This document shows positions 9,380 through 17,654 of a DNA stretch of 64,000 bases, piece after piece. This stretch comes from Geoglobus ahangari (lineage in GTDB: Archaea; Halobacteriota; Archaeoglobi; Archaeoglobales; Archaeoglobaceae). The stretch is taken from the NCBI RefSeq assembly GCF_001006045.1, contig NZ_CP011267.1, positions 1,364,001 through 1,428,000 of the forward strand, read 5' to 3'. The stretch's first letter is position 1. Each line of letters begins with the position of its first letter. Below the pieces are notes generated by a model. It made no database searches. It had not been told where the DNA came from and was given only the letters and a program-made list of their open reading frames with translations. The translations under genes were made by a program, and so were the position numbers.

Positions 9380-11313
9380 CACTCGCCCCTCCACACAGGT
9401 CTCCTCTTCTCGAGAAACGCCCTCATTCCCTCCTCAAAGTCCGCAGTGCCTGACAGGATTATCAGCTCCTCAACAGCACTCTCCAGAGCGGTTCTGACGA
9501 CATTCAGCACGTTTCTCTTGGCCTTCTTGACGGCCTGAATAGACATCGGCGCGAGTTCGGATATCCTCTCTGCCACCTCAACTCCGGCGATCTCAAGCTG
9601 GTCGTCATCCACAACGAGGTCAGCTATCCCGACTTCCAGCGCCTCATCTGCCTGAATCTCCTCGGCCGTGAGACAGTACCTGAGGACTCTCCTGTTCAGG
9701 AAAAATCCGACGGTGGACGCTATGGGTGGGAACGCCCCTATCAGCCCTTCAGGAACGGAGAACGTCGCACCTTTGCTGGCGATTACAATGTCCATCAGCA
9801 GGTTTAGCTCCATTCCCCCTCCGTAAGCATAGCCGTTGACGAGCGAGATTAGAGGTTTAGAGCAGTCAATCATCGTGTCTATGAGGGGTGCAGCAACCCT
9901 CTCGAAGAACTCCTTTCCGTCGCTGACTGACTTCCACGACCTCATCACCGCTATGTCATCTCCCGCGGAGAACGCCCTGCCCTCCCCGGTTATCAGCACG
10001 GCCCTCACGTCCTCATCTCTCTCAGCCTCAAGCAGCGCATCCCTTATCCCGACCCACATCTCCTCGTTGAGTGCGTTCAGCCTCTCCGCCCTCTTCAGCG
10101 TGATTATCGCGTAGCTGTGTCGCTTCTCATAGCTCACGGGGCCGAAGCTCTTTCTCTCATGTCTCCACCTGAAAAAGCCCTCGCCGCTCTTCTTTCCGAG
10201 CTTCTCCGAGTCCACCATGTCCCTCAGCATCTGGTCTGGAGCTATTCCGAGCCTCTCAAGCTCCTCCACAACCCTGTCAAGCCCGTAAACGTCGGCAAGC
10301 TCCAGAACCCCCTTTCTGTACCCCATCCCGAGCTTCATCGCCTTCTCCACGTCTTCAGCGCTCGAAACCTTGTTTCTCACTATCCAGCAGGCCTCGTTTA
10401 TGGCCGGGGCAAGAATGGAGAGCGGGTTTACGGCATATGCCTTCCTCTTGGGTATCCTCGCCCTTCCGTAAAGGCCCTCGTAGGTGTAAAAGCCCCTTCC
10501 CGTCTTCATGCCGAGCCTCCCCTCTCTGACCATCTCCTCGAGGATCGGGCTCAGCTCCACGTCGAAGCCCCTCGCCGACATCTCCCTTATCACGTTGTAG
10601 AGCACGTCGACCCCGCTGAAGTCTATGACCTCGAATAGCCCCATTGGTATTCCTATCCTGTATTTCGCGCACGCGTCTATCTCCTCTACAGAGTAACCAG
10701 ATTCCAGCAGCTTTATCGCTTGTCCGAAAACCCTGAGGTTTATTCTGTTGACAACAAACCCCGGAACGTCCCTCGCGGTTATGTAGTCCATTCCCAGCGA
10801 CTTCACAAACTTCTTGGCGAGCTCAACAGTCTCCTCTGACGTCTTCTCCGCAACAACGATCTCCACGAGGCGTATGAGGGTCGGCGGGTTGAAGAAGTGC
10901 AGACCCAGCACCCTCTCCGGTTTTGAAGTGGCTGAGGCTATCTCGGCTATCGGAATCGTGGACGTGTTGGTCGCGAGGATGACATCATCCCTGCAGTTCT
11001 CGTCCAGAGTCCTGAAGACCTCTTTCTTGACCTCGGTCTTCTCAACCACTGCCTCTATGACGAGGTCGGCGTTTGAGGCTGATGATGGCAAGTCTGTTGA
11101 CGTGGTGATCCTCGAGAGAACCTCATCCTTTTTCACACCCTTTTTCTTCTCAAGCTTCGAAAGGCTCCACGCTATCCTCTCCATGGCCTTTTTCAGAGCC
11201 TCCTCGCTCACGTCAACGAGCGTGACGCTGTATCCTGCAAGTGCGCAGAGCTCGGCTATGCCGTGACCCATCGTGCCAGCGCCGATGACCAGCACGTTGC
11301 GGACATCCTTCAT
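9379..11313 (-). CDS. 3-hydroxyacyl-CoA dehydrogenase / enoyl-CoA hydratase fusion
   Basis: 644 residues with dehydrogenase first and hydratase last, the reverse of bacterial FadB and known in Archaeoglobus. The NAD domain opens with VLVIGAGTMGHGIAEL. The first helical domain has RDVPGFVVNRINLRVFGQ and LGMKTGRGFYTYEG; a second follows with LGKKSGEGFFRWRHER. The crotonase part starts near residue 390 with YAIITLKRAERLNALNEE and contains GRAFSAGDD and NGYAYGGGMELNL. It would hydrate enoyl-CoA and oxidise the product in one chain. It is the first gene of the operon, divergent from an Lrp-type regulator with a palindrome between them. Confidence 0.93.
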   Translation of the reverse strand: MKDVRNVLVIGAGTMGHGIAELCALAGYSVTLVDVSEEALKKAMERIAWSLSKLEKKKGVKKDEVLSRITTSTDLPSSASNADLVIEAVVEKTEVKKEVFRTLDENCRDDVILATNTSTIPIAEIASATSKPERVLGLHFFNPPTLIRLVEIVVAEKTSEETVELAKKFVKSLGMDYITARDVPGFVVNRINLRVFGQAIKLLESGYSVEEIDACAKYRIGIPMGLFEVIDFSGVDVLYNVIREMSARGFDVELSPILEEMVREGRLGMKTGRGFYTYEGLYGRARIPKRKAYAVNPLSILAPAINEACWIVRNKVSSAEDVEKAMKLGMGYRKGVLELADVYGLDRVVEELERLGIAPDQMLRDMVDSEKLGKKSGEGFFRWRHERKSFGPVSYEKRHSYAIITLKRAERLNALNEEMWVGIRDALLEAERDEDVRAVLITGEGRAFSAGDDIAVMRSWKSVSDGKEFFERVAAPLIDTMIDCSKPLISLVNGYAYGGGMELNLLMDIVIASKGATFSVPEGLIGAFPPIASTVGFFLNRRVLRYCLTAEEIQADEALEVGIADLVVDDDQLEIAGVEVAERISELAPMSIQAVKKAKRNVLNVVRTALESAVEELIILSGTADFEEGMRAFLEKRRPVWRGE

Positions 11314-11358
11314 GTTTATTGGTTAACATCCCCTCCTATTTAACGATTGCGTGTAACT

Positions 11359-11382
11359 CGAAATATTTTTAAAATATGTTCG
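11359..11382. promoter_or_regulatory. Palindrome in the fatty-acid operon / Lrp intergenic region
   Basis: The 15-base core ATATTTTTAAAATAT is a perfect 7+1+7 palindrome, extended by CGAA on the left and GTTCG on the right (one extra G). It sits 17 bases before the start of the Lrp gene, beside its probable TATA element (TATATAA at 11384). AT-rich imperfect palindromes are typical Lrp/AsnC binding sites, so this is the natural candidate operator for the neighbouring regulator. Binding is inferred. Confidence 0.55.
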
Positions 11383-11398
11383 TATATAATGCACCATA

Positions 11399-11896
11399 AT
11401 GGATGAAAACTTCCAGAAACACGAACTGAACGACCCGGTGAACAGGAGGATAATAGAGGGGATAATCAACGGACAGACCCTCGAGGAGATCGCAGACAGT
11501 CTCGGCATAGCCGTCAGAACTGTTCAGAACAGGATGAAGGTGCTCGAGAGCAGGGAGTACATAAGGGAGGTCAAGAAGGGAGTCTGGCAGGTGGACTACC
11601 AGAGAATAGGGCTCGACACGATTGGGGTCGTCCTGATTTCCATGAAGAACGACAGGGAGGGGATGAGGAGGCTGATAGACCATCTGAAGAGGCTCGACTA
11701 CGTTGAGAACGTGTTCGAGATCGTCGGGAGCGAGTACGACCTCTGCATAATCGTCAGGTTCTCCGGGCTCGAGGAGGCCATGGACGAGAACGACAAGTTC
11801 ATCTCTTGGCTCAACAGGAACGGGATAAGGGTGGATGAGTTCAAGGCGTTCATAAGCGGAAGGACCCACAAGGATCACAGGAGGACGAGGCTTTAG
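11399..11896 (+). CDS. Lrp/AsnC family transcriptional regulator
   Basis: 165 residues. The N-terminal helix-turn-helix covers about residues 15-55 (IINGQTLEEIADSLGIAVRTVQNRMKVLE). The C-terminal half has the alpha/beta RAM-like ligand domain (VVLISMKNDREGMRRLIDHL, VENVFEIVGSEYDLCIIVRF). It is divergent from the beta-oxidation operon with an 85-base shared promoter region, so it most likely controls that operon and itself, perhaps in response to an acyl-CoA or amino acid. The ligand cannot be read from the sequence. Its last four bases overlap the end of the convergent gene. Confidence 0.88.
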   Translation: MDENFQKHELNDPVNRRIIEGIINGQTLEEIADSLGIAVRTVQNRMKVLESREYIREVKKGVWQVDYQRIGLDTIGVVLISMKNDREGMRRLIDHLKRLDYVENVFEIVGSEYDLCIIVRFSGLEEAMDENDKFISWLNRNGIRVDEFKAFISGRTHKDHRRTRL

Positions 11897-12510
11897 TCCG
11901 CGAAGCCAATCACCTCAGAGCGGGACGTGAACCTGTATCCGTCAGCGAACTCATCCACGTGCCTGTAAACCTCCCCAGTCCTGTACGACCTCGTGCAGAA
12001 CTCAACGACAGGGCGATCACCGAGAGAGACCTTTGGGGTGGGGTCAATTTGCCTGAAAAACACCTCGAACTCCCCGAGGTCTCCGGTTATCTCATGCCAC
12101 CCCCAGTCGGAGTGCTCGAATGTGCATCCAAAGTCTCCCAGCTCTCTCACGAGGATGGAGGCCTGAATGTACGACTCCGGGCTCCCATCGCCTTCAATGA
12201 CCTCCGTGAACTCAACAGCCCCGCACAGCCTTGGCGTTCCGAGCTCATCCTCCAGCCTTTCGCACTCCTCTATCTCGGTTGGAGTGCCCTCCTTTACAGC
12301 CCACACCACCCCGAGGCTCGACACCTCGAAGCCGTAGATGTAGGCCACGAGTTCGTAGCCCTCCCTCACCCACAGCCTGTCGAACAGCCTGACGACCTCC
12401 ATGGGGCTGACCGCTGACCTCTGCCAGCCCCGGCTGAAGCTGCGCCTCCACAGGTCTCCCGCCCTCATGTGGAGGGTCTGGAGGGTTTCCGGGTCAAACC
12501 TGACTTCCAC
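11893..12510 (-). CDS. Hypothetical protein
   Basis: 205 residues, acidic, with many Trp, Phe and Tyr and no membrane segment or signal peptide, so probably cytoplasmic. Stretches such as AGDLWRRSFSRGWQRSAVSP and FEHSDWGWHEITGDLGEFEVFF show no motif I recognise. It is convergent with the Lrp gene (4-base overlap) and its start is close to, but separate from, the LLM oxidoreductase stop. Codon use matches the neighbours, so a real gene is likely. Confidence 0.6.
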   Translation of the reverse strand: MEVRFDPETLQTLHMRAGDLWRRSFSRGWQRSAVSPMEVVRLFDRLWVREGYELVAYIYGFEVSSLGVVWAVKEGTPTEIEECERLEDELGTPRLCGAVEFTEVIEGDGSPESYIQASILVRELGDFGCTFEHSDWGWHEITGDLGEFEVFFRQIDPTPKVSLGDRPVVEFCTRSYRTGEVYRHVDEFADGYRFTSRSEVIGFAD

Positions 12511-12548
12511 ATCTGAACTTCTCTTCAGACTTCAAATACGTTTTCCGC

Positions 12549-13646
12549 TCAGCTTTCGAAATGCCCGATGACTTCGTCTATCAGCGCATACGAACTTCCG
12601 ACCTTGCTGATGTCTCCAAAATACGTCAGGTTCCAGATGACGACGTGCTCCACCCCCAGCTTGCTGTACGCGTCGAGCGTCTGGATAATCTCCTCGGGCG
12701 TGCCGGAGATGAAAGCTGCCTTAACCACATCGTCTGGAACTCTGCTAACCGCCTCGAGGATGTCCCTCTTCGTGAACTTGGTGGGAATGTACTCCAGAAG
12801 GCCGTAGTACCTCCCTAAGGGATGCTGGTAGCTCATTTTCTCGTAAACCTTATAGTGAAGCAGAAGAGCGTGAATTCTCAGTATCGGGGTTCTGAGAAGT
12901 CTCTCCACCTCGCTTTCCCTCTCGTCAATGACCACGCTGGCGAAGAGGGCTCTGGTTATCTCCTCTGGATCTCTGCCCGCGTCTCTCGCGTATCTGTCAA
13001 GCTTTTCGGCCATCTCTCTGTAATCGTCAAGGGTCGTCGAGACCGGGAGCCACCCGTCAGCATACTGGGCTGTTAGCCTCAGCATTCTGTCTCCGTGTGC
13101 CCCGATCCAGATCGGCAGATTTCCGACAGGCTTCAGGTCGAAAACGGCATCCTCAAGCCTGAAGAACTTCCCCTCGAAGTTTATCACCTCTCCGTAATCG
13201 CTCTCGAGCATGACTCTCATCAGCCTGAGCGCCTCCTCGAGCCTCGCAACCGGCCTTTTGAAGTCAATCCCGTACGGAACTATGTTCTCAGCCTCTCCAG
13301 CCCCGAGTCCAAGTATGAACCTCCCTCCCGTGGCGTGGTTTGCAGTTATCGCCTGCTGCAGGAGAACGGCGGGATGCCTGCGGAACACCTCCGAAACGCT
13401 GACGCCAAACCGCATTTTCTCAGCTGAACCTGCGGCGTAGCAAATCTCGCAGAAAGGGTCGAAGAACATGTGGCAGGACGGGTATCTTGCTGCGAAGGGG
13501 GTTTCCTTCCAGAGGTCGTGCGGGTACCACCCCATGAGGTGGTCCGCGAACCACAGGGAGCTGTAGCCCTTCTCCTCGAGCCTCCTCGCTGTCCTCCTCA
13601 CCTCCTCGATTGGAGGGAACGTCGGTGCTACTGTCCCGAACTCCAT
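12549..13646 (-). CDS. LLM-class (probably F420-dependent) oxidoreductase
   Basis: 365 residues from ATG 13646. A TATA element (CTATATATCC) lies about 27 bases upstream, consistent with a leaderless message starting there; a GTG six bases earlier is also possible. The fold is the bacterial-luciferase-like TIM barrel: GYSSLWFADHLMGWYP, ATGGRFILGLGAGEAENIVPYG, LPIWIGAHGDRMLRLTAQYADGW and a C-terminal FISGTPEEIIQTLDAYSKLG. In archaea rich in coenzyme F420 these enzymes usually use F420 rather than FMN. It resembles the methylene-H4MPT reductase/ketoreductase group, but the substrate is unknown. Confidence 0.85.
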   Translation of the reverse strand: MEFGTVAPTFPPIEEVRRTARRLEEKGYSSLWFADHLMGWYPHDLWKETPFAARYPSCHMFFDPFCEICYAAGSAEKMRFGVSVSEVFRRHPAVLLQQAITANHATGGRFILGLGAGEAENIVPYGIDFKRPVARLEEALRLMRVMLESDYGEVINFEGKFFRLEDAVFDLKPVGNLPIWIGAHGDRMLRLTAQYADGWLPVSTTLDDYREMAEKLDRYARDAGRDPEEITRALFASVVIDERESEVERLLRTPILRIHALLLHYKVYEKMSYQHPLGRYYGLLEYIPTKFTKRDILEAVSRVPDDVVKAAFISGTPEEIIQTLDAYSKLGVEHVVIWNLTYFGDISKVGSSYALIDEVIGHFES

Positions 13647-13730
13647 GTCCACACTCTGTCTGCAGGCGGATATATAGGTGTCTGGCGTGTTCAGCGAAAG
13701 TTATTTTTCTATCGAAAACACAAAGTTGAT

Positions 13731-15032
13731 ATGTCTTCCAACGCAGAGGATGTGGTCTATTGTGACACCCTGACCGACGGCATAATCGGGCCGGACGTCA
13801 GGAGGGGTGGCAGGGTTGCCGATGGAGGCAGGATAGTCTTCGTAACCTCTCCGGGATGCTGGGGCCCGATGATAACGCCGAACATCAGGGGAGGCCACGA
13901 GGTGGCCGCTCCCGTTGAGGTTGAGGGAGCTGAGGTTGGGGATGCGATCGTCATCAGGGTGGAGAGTATAAGGGTTCTCTCAAAGGCCGCGAGTTCTGGT
14001 GTTGACGAGCCGGTTGAGGGTGCCTTCACCGGAGATCCCTTTGTCGCAAAGAGGTGTCCGGGCTGCGGGGAGGAGTGGCCGGACTACGATGTGGTCGGGA
14101 CTGGACAGGAGGCGGTGAGGTGTAAGAAGTGCGGCTCACCTGCATCACCGTTCAGAATGGTGCACGGCTACACACTCGTAATCGAGGACGGCTTTGCCGT
14201 TTCGGTTAGCAGAGACGTGGCAGAAAAGATTGCAGAGAATGCGTGGGAGTATGCAGCTCTTCCAAAAAGCTCGAAGCAGGTTCCGGTGCTGATCTTCGGG
14301 AAAGCGGACATTCCCGGGATGGTTTCCCGGGTTCGCCCCCACCTCGGCCAGCTCGGAACGATCCCGTCTGTGAACATCCCCGACTCCCACAACGCCGGGG
14401 ACTTCGGAACATTTCTGATAGGCGCTCCCCACAGGTACGCGATAACGAGGGAGCAGTACCAGACTTCTCTGACCGACGGGCATCTTGACGTGGACTCGGT
14501 GAGGGAGGGGTGCATAGTGATAGCGCCGGTGAAGGTGGACGGAGGAGGGGTGTACGCTGGAGACGTTCACGCCATGCAGGGCGATGGAGAGGTTGCAGGT
14601 CACACGGCAGACGTTTCGGCAGAGACGACGGTCTCTGTCTCGGTGCTGAAGGGTCTTCAGATCGAGGGGCCGATCCTGCTGCCCCCTGAGGAAGACCTCC
14701 CACCCCTCGCGAAGCCATGGAGAAAGGACGAGTGGGATGCAGTGGCCAGAATCGCTGAGAAGAACGGGATAGAGGCCGAGCCTGTTGCCCCTGTTCAGGT
14801 CATAGGATCCGGGCCGACGATAAACGAGGCCGCAGAGAGGGGCTTTGAGAGGGCTGCAAAGCTCTTCGGAATGAGGCTCGAGGAAGTCCTGAACAGGGTG
14901 ACGATAACGGGGGCGGTTGAGATAGGCAGGCTTCCGGGAATCGTTCAGGTGTCGATGCAGGTTCCGCTCAGAATTCTCGAGAGGCTCGGAATAGCAGAGC
15001 TCGCCGTGGAGCACTACAAGCTGCCTTACTGA
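13731..15032 (+). CDS. Acetamidase/formamidase family protein
   Basis: 433 residues from ATG 13731; a longer open frame upstream overlaps the divergent promoter and lacks family similarity. It has FmdA/AmdA features: VTSPGCWGPMITPNIRGGHEV, VNIPDSHNAGDFGTFLIGAP, CIVIAPVKVDGGGVYAGDVHAMQGDGEVAGH and a C-terminal VQVSMQVPLRIL. These enzymes hydrolyse formamide or short amides to ammonia. About residue 105-140 is an insert with two Cys pairs (CPGCGEEW and CKKCGSPA), a probable zinc ribbon. The T-rich stretch after the stop (15047-15066) may end transcription. Confidence 0.85.
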   Translation: MSSNAEDVVYCDTLTDGIIGPDVRRGGRVADGGRIVFVTSPGCWGPMITPNIRGGHEVAAPVEVEGAEVGDAIVIRVESIRVLSKAASSGVDEPVEGAFTGDPFVAKRCPGCGEEWPDYDVVGTGQEAVRCKKCGSPASPFRMVHGYTLVIEDGFAVSVSRDVAEKIAENAWEYAALPKSSKQVPVLIFGKADIPGMVSRVRPHLGQLGTIPSVNIPDSHNAGDFGTFLIGAPHRYAITREQYQTSLTDGHLDVDSVREGCIVIAPVKVDGGGVYAGDVHAMQGDGEVAGHTADVSAETTVSVSVLKGLQIEGPILLPPEEDLPPLAKPWRKDEWDAVARIAEKNGIEAEPVAPVQVIGSGPTINEAAERGFERAAKLFGMRLEEVLNRVTITGAVEIGRLPGIVQVSMQVPLRILERLGIAELAVEHYKLPY

Positions 15033-15036
15033 GGGG

Positions 15037-15066
15037 TTTTGCTAAATGTTTATGTTTTATTTTTTG
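15037..15066 (+). terminator. T-rich probable transcription end after the amidase gene
   Basis: Directly after the amidase stop, several runs of T (TTTT, TGTTTATGTTTTATTTTTT) occur without a hairpin, the usual form of an archaeal terminator. It also marks where base composition changes from GC-rich to AT-rich. Confidence 0.4.
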
Positions 15067-15181
15067 ACACAGCGGGTGAAATAGAGGATGCAAAGGGGTT
15101 TTTGATTGTGTGGTGTGGTATGATAAGCCATTTGATGAATGGGATGTTGAGGACATGGTTGAAGTTGTGAAAAGCAATTGA
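15039..15181 (+). pseudogene. Possible remnant of a small gene
   Basis: From TTG 15039 one frame reads LNVYVLFFDTAGEIEDAKGF and then loses sense; one frame over, the reading continues as VVWYDKPFDEWDVEDMVEVV and stops at a TGA ending near 15181. Both halves look protein-like, and one base change around 15105-15115 would join them into about 47 residues. It lies just before the DUF4258/DUF2283 pair and may be a decayed member of the same island. No family is recognised. Confidence 0.25.
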
Positions 15182-15193
15182 CCGGGTGAAACC

Positions 15194-15436
15194 GTGATTG
15201 AATTCACTCCCCATGCCAGAGAGAGGATGGAAAAGAGAAGTGTTACGGAAGATGAAGTTAGAGATGCCTTAGAGAATCCTGATGAGCTGCTGTATGATAC
15301 GAAGACAGGAAACTTTATAGCGGTAAAAGAGCAGGAAAGCCGCTATTTGATCATTGTTTATGTGCCGATGGAGGTTTACAGAATTGTATCGGTTGTAGTT
15401 ACTACAAAGCTTAATATAAATCGAAAATCGAATTAG
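15194..15436 (+). CDS. DUF4258 protein, probable toxin partner
   Basis: 80 residues starting at GTG 15194 after a GGGTGA ribosome site. The opening IEFTPHARERMEKRSVTEDEV and the end RYLIIVYVPMEVYRIVSVV are typical of DUF4258, small proteins of RelE/HicA-like fold usually encoded with a DUF2283 protein. That partner follows 21 bases downstream. The pair is generally viewed as a toxin-antitoxin-like module; the toxin role for this member is inferred from pairing and size. Confidence 0.75.
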   Translation: MIEFTPHARERMEKRSVTEDEVRDALENPDELLYDTKTGNFIAVKEQESRYLIIVYVPMEVYRIVSVVVTTKLNINRKSN

Positions 15437-15457
15437 AAAAGGCAGGTGGGTGAGGGT

Positions 15458-15643
15458 ATGAAAGTCAGGTATGATCCAGAGGCCGATATCCTTTACATTT
15501 CAATAAAGGATGAGGAAGTCAAAGATATGGACGAGATTGGAGAGGATATATTTGTCGAGCTGAACGAAAAGGGGGAGATCATAGGTATTGAGATCTGGGA
15601 AGCGAGAAAATCTGTTGTTCCTGAGATACTGAAGTTTTATTAA
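15458..15643 (+). CDS. DUF2283 protein, probable antitoxin partner
   Basis: 61 residues from ATG 15458, eight bases after a GGTGGGTGAGGG ribosome site; an in-frame GTG at 15446 is less likely. MKVRYDPEADILYISIKDEE is the standard DUF2283 opening, followed by EIGEDIFVELNEKGEIIGIE. It pairs with the DUF4258 gene just upstream. Base composition is AT-richer than the surrounding metabolic genes. Confidence 0.75.
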   Translation: MKVRYDPEADILYISIKDEEVKDMDEIGEDIFVELNEKGEIIGIEIWEARKSVVPEILKFY

Positions 15644-15742
15644 GTGGCTGTAGGAATGGTTTGGTAGAGTAGTGTCGGTAAATGTAACAAAATCTAAAAT
15701 AAATAATGTTGAGTGGTATTTGTTTAATGGGTGATTAAAGTG

Positions 15743-16657
15743 ATGGGAAATAACAAAGATCATAGAAGAGAGGAGGAGAGAAAACATATCTATTCCAAAA
15801 TAAAAAATAGATATAATACTCATAAAGAGGCTGTTAAAATACCCAAATATATTATTAAAGCAGGTATCGTTCTTTTCTTTGGCCCCCCAATAATCCTAAT
15901 ATTCGTCGGAATTCTATCGGCAATTATTCCAGAATTATCGCAATTCAAAATTCCGGGTGACGTTGCTGTTTGGCTAGATGATGTTATTGCTTGGTCAATG
16001 ATTATTGGGTTTCTTTTAGTTATTGGTGGTAGAATATACTTGGATAAAAAGAAACAATTAGCGCCAGCCCCCAAACCAAATGAGGTAGCCTTACTAAATG
16101 CAATAGAAGCAAAGGAAAAATTGGAGAAATATAAAGCGGAAAGTATCGAATTGCATAAGGTTGAAGCAATAAAAAAAGTTAAAAAAATAAACAAAATACT
16201 CTCGAGATCTCTACAGAATTTACCATATAGAATTAGCGTGATGCCAAATTACAATAAGAACTTCCAGTTGTTAATGGAATTTAAAAAGAATCTTAAAGAA
16301 AGGTTGGTTCCAGCAATTGAGAACTTAAATGAAGATTCTATAGATATGGTTGGAGACATATTAGATAGCATGGCCGATTACTTTTACTCCCCGACTACCA
16401 AAAAACTATTAGAATTAAATTCAAAATTATCTGAGCTAGAGATTATGGCATTACCTAAAATTGATTATTATTTAGCACTTGTTGCTAACTATTTTAGTAG
16501 ATTCAGGGTTCCAATTATTTTAATTTTAGGTTGGTTAATAATATTTTATGGAGGTCCTATTTTGGGAGTTACCAAAGATCAAGCATATATTGCTGCGAGT
16601 GGTTTTCTTGGTGCAGGTTTAGCAGCCTATTTTAGTGGTTTGCTTGGAAAAAAGTGA
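15743..16657 (+). CDS. AT-rich coiled-coil membrane protein of unknown function
   Basis: 304 residues from ATG 15743, eight bases after GGTGATT; an in-frame GTG lies 12 bases earlier. Order: a basic N-terminus (KDHRREEERKHIYSKIKNRY), two membrane helices (AGIVLFFGPPIILIFVGIL and IIGFLLVIGGRIYL), a long charged helical region likely to form coiled coil (EAKEKLEKYKAESIELHKVE and onward), then two more helices near the C-terminus (PIILILGWLIIFYGG and AASGFLGAGLAAYFSGLLG). Codon use is strikingly A/T-biased compared with the rest of the window, a sign of transfer. It lies between a toxin-antitoxin-like pair and tRNA-Met. No family is recognised. Confidence 0.7.
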   Translation: MGNNKDHRREEERKHIYSKIKNRYNTHKEAVKIPKYIIKAGIVLFFGPPIILIFVGILSAIIPELSQFKIPGDVAVWLDDVIAWSMIIGFLLVIGGRIYLDKKKQLAPAPKPNEVALLNAIEAKEKLEKYKAESIELHKVEAIKKVKKINKILSRSLQNLPYRISVMPNYNKNFQLLMEFKKNLKERLVPAIENLNEDSIDMVGDILDSMADYFYSPTTKKLLELNSKLSELEIMALPKIDYYLALVANYFSRFRVPIILILGWLIIFYGGPILGVTKDQAYIAASGFLGAGLAAYFSGLLGKK

Positions 16658-16702
16658 TGTCATTTTTGTTCCTGCCCCTTTATATACCACTTCGCCCCTT
16701 CT

Positions 16703-16726
16703 GTTCCACATGGAACAATCTGGAAC
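16703..16726. repeat. Inverted and direct TGGAAC repeats
   Basis: GTTCCA-CA-TGGAAC (16703-16716) is followed by another TGGAAC at 16721-16726, exactly ten bases after the previous one, i.e. one helical turn. A TATA-like TTTATATA lies about 20 bases upstream. The arrangement looks like a regulator site, but no convincing gene follows before the tRNA. Confidence 0.3.
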
Positions 16727-16831
16727 ACACTCTGAATCAACCTCTATAAAGGAGCTTCCAGCGAAAAACAGCCAGCAGAGAGTTGATTTACACATAAGAA
16801 TTTCAAAATTGAGATTTTCAAAATCGGAGCA

Positions 16832-16904
16832 TGCCGAGGGGGGGATTTGAACCCCCGACCTCCTGATTATGAGTCAGGCGCCCCGCCAGCTAGGCTACCT
16901 CGGC
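16832..16904 (-). tRNA. tRNA-Met (CAU), probably elongator
   Basis: On the minus strand GCCGAGG pairs with CCTCGGC at the 3' end, followed by discriminator A. The anticodon stem CCTGA/TCAGG encloses loop CTCATAA with anticodon CAT, and the T arm GGGGG-TTCAAAT-CCCCC is intact. The body resembles archaeal elongator tRNA-Met rather than initiator or Ile2. No CCA is encoded and no intron is seen. A TATA-like TTTTAATAAT lies upstream (about 16925-16940). Confidence 0.9.
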
Positions 16905-16947
16905 TCAGGTCGGTTTTGACCGAGAGGATTATTAAAATTTTTGGAAG

Positions 16948-17529
16948 CTATATGCTCTCGACGAAGTTCCTCAGCACCTTTAAACCGTTCTTTCCACTCT
17001 TTTCGGGGTGGAACTGCAGACCAACGTAGTTGTCCTTGGCAATTGCGGAGGGAAACCTGATTCCGTAGTCCGTGTACCCAATCACGTTCTCGTCTGAGGT
17101 CTGGTAGTAATAGGAGTGGACGAAGTAGAAGTACCTGCTTTCGAGCCCGTCGAAAACAGGGTGCTCCCTGAACTCGACCTCGTTCCACCCCATGTGGGGA
17201 ATCTTGCCAACCTCGTCTGGAAATCTGACGACCCTGCCCTCGATCACGTTCAGCCCCTCGTGATGTCCACCCTCCTCGCTCACGGTCGCGAAGAGCTGCA
17301 TTCCGAGGCAGATGCCGAGAACCTGAGCGGTCGTGGTTCTGAGGTAGTCCGAGAATGGTTTCAGGTTTTTTATCGCCGTTTCGAACGCCCCGACACCCGG
17401 GAGGACGATCGCGTCCGCGCTCTCCACGTCCTCCATGCTTGATGTGACCTTCACCCTCGCTCCAACTCTCTCCAGAGCCTTGCTTATGCTCTTCAGGTTC
17501 CCGGCGCCGTAGTTGATGATGGCGATCAC
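16948..17529 (-). CDS. hisH: Imidazole glycerol phosphate synthase glutaminase subunit HisH
   Basis: 193 residues, standard length. A class I glutamine amidotransferase that supplies ammonia to HisF in histidine synthesis. Motifs: MIAIINYGAGNLKSI at the start, the nucleophile in GICLGMQLF, and the His-Glu pair in LQFHPEKSGKNG near the end; PHMGWNEV is the usual HisH segment. It stands alone here, although hisC lies 46 kb away in the same window, so histidine genes appear scattered. Confidence 0.95.
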   Translation of the reverse strand: MIAIINYGAGNLKSISKALERVGARVKVTSSMEDVESADAIVLPGVGAFETAIKNLKPFSDYLRTTTAQVLGICLGMQLFATVSEEGGHHEGLNVIEGRVVRFPDEVGKIPHMGWNEVEFREHPVFDGLESRYFYFVHSYYYQTSDENVIGYTDYGIRFPSAIAKDNYVGLQFHPEKSGKNGLKVLRNFVESI

Positions 17530-17654
17530 GTAACTCAGGTTTTTTAGTCAAGATTTAAACCTTTTCATAACCCGTATCAGAATTTCCGGACTCTATTTAA
17601 GCCCCAGAAAAATCTCGCAAACAATAAATACATGCTATCATCATGTTCTGTTGA

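Noticed and set aside
16635-16850. Open frame running into the complement of tRNA-Met, possible truncated integrase
   Set aside because: The translation has no integrase motif and low-complexity composition; most likely chance.
16832-16904. tRNA-Met 3' end as an attachment site with a second copy to the left
   Set aside because: I looked for a copy of the tRNA 3' sequence in 15.0-16.8 kb and saw none; the same negative result holds for tRNA-Cys and 46.0-48.3 kb.
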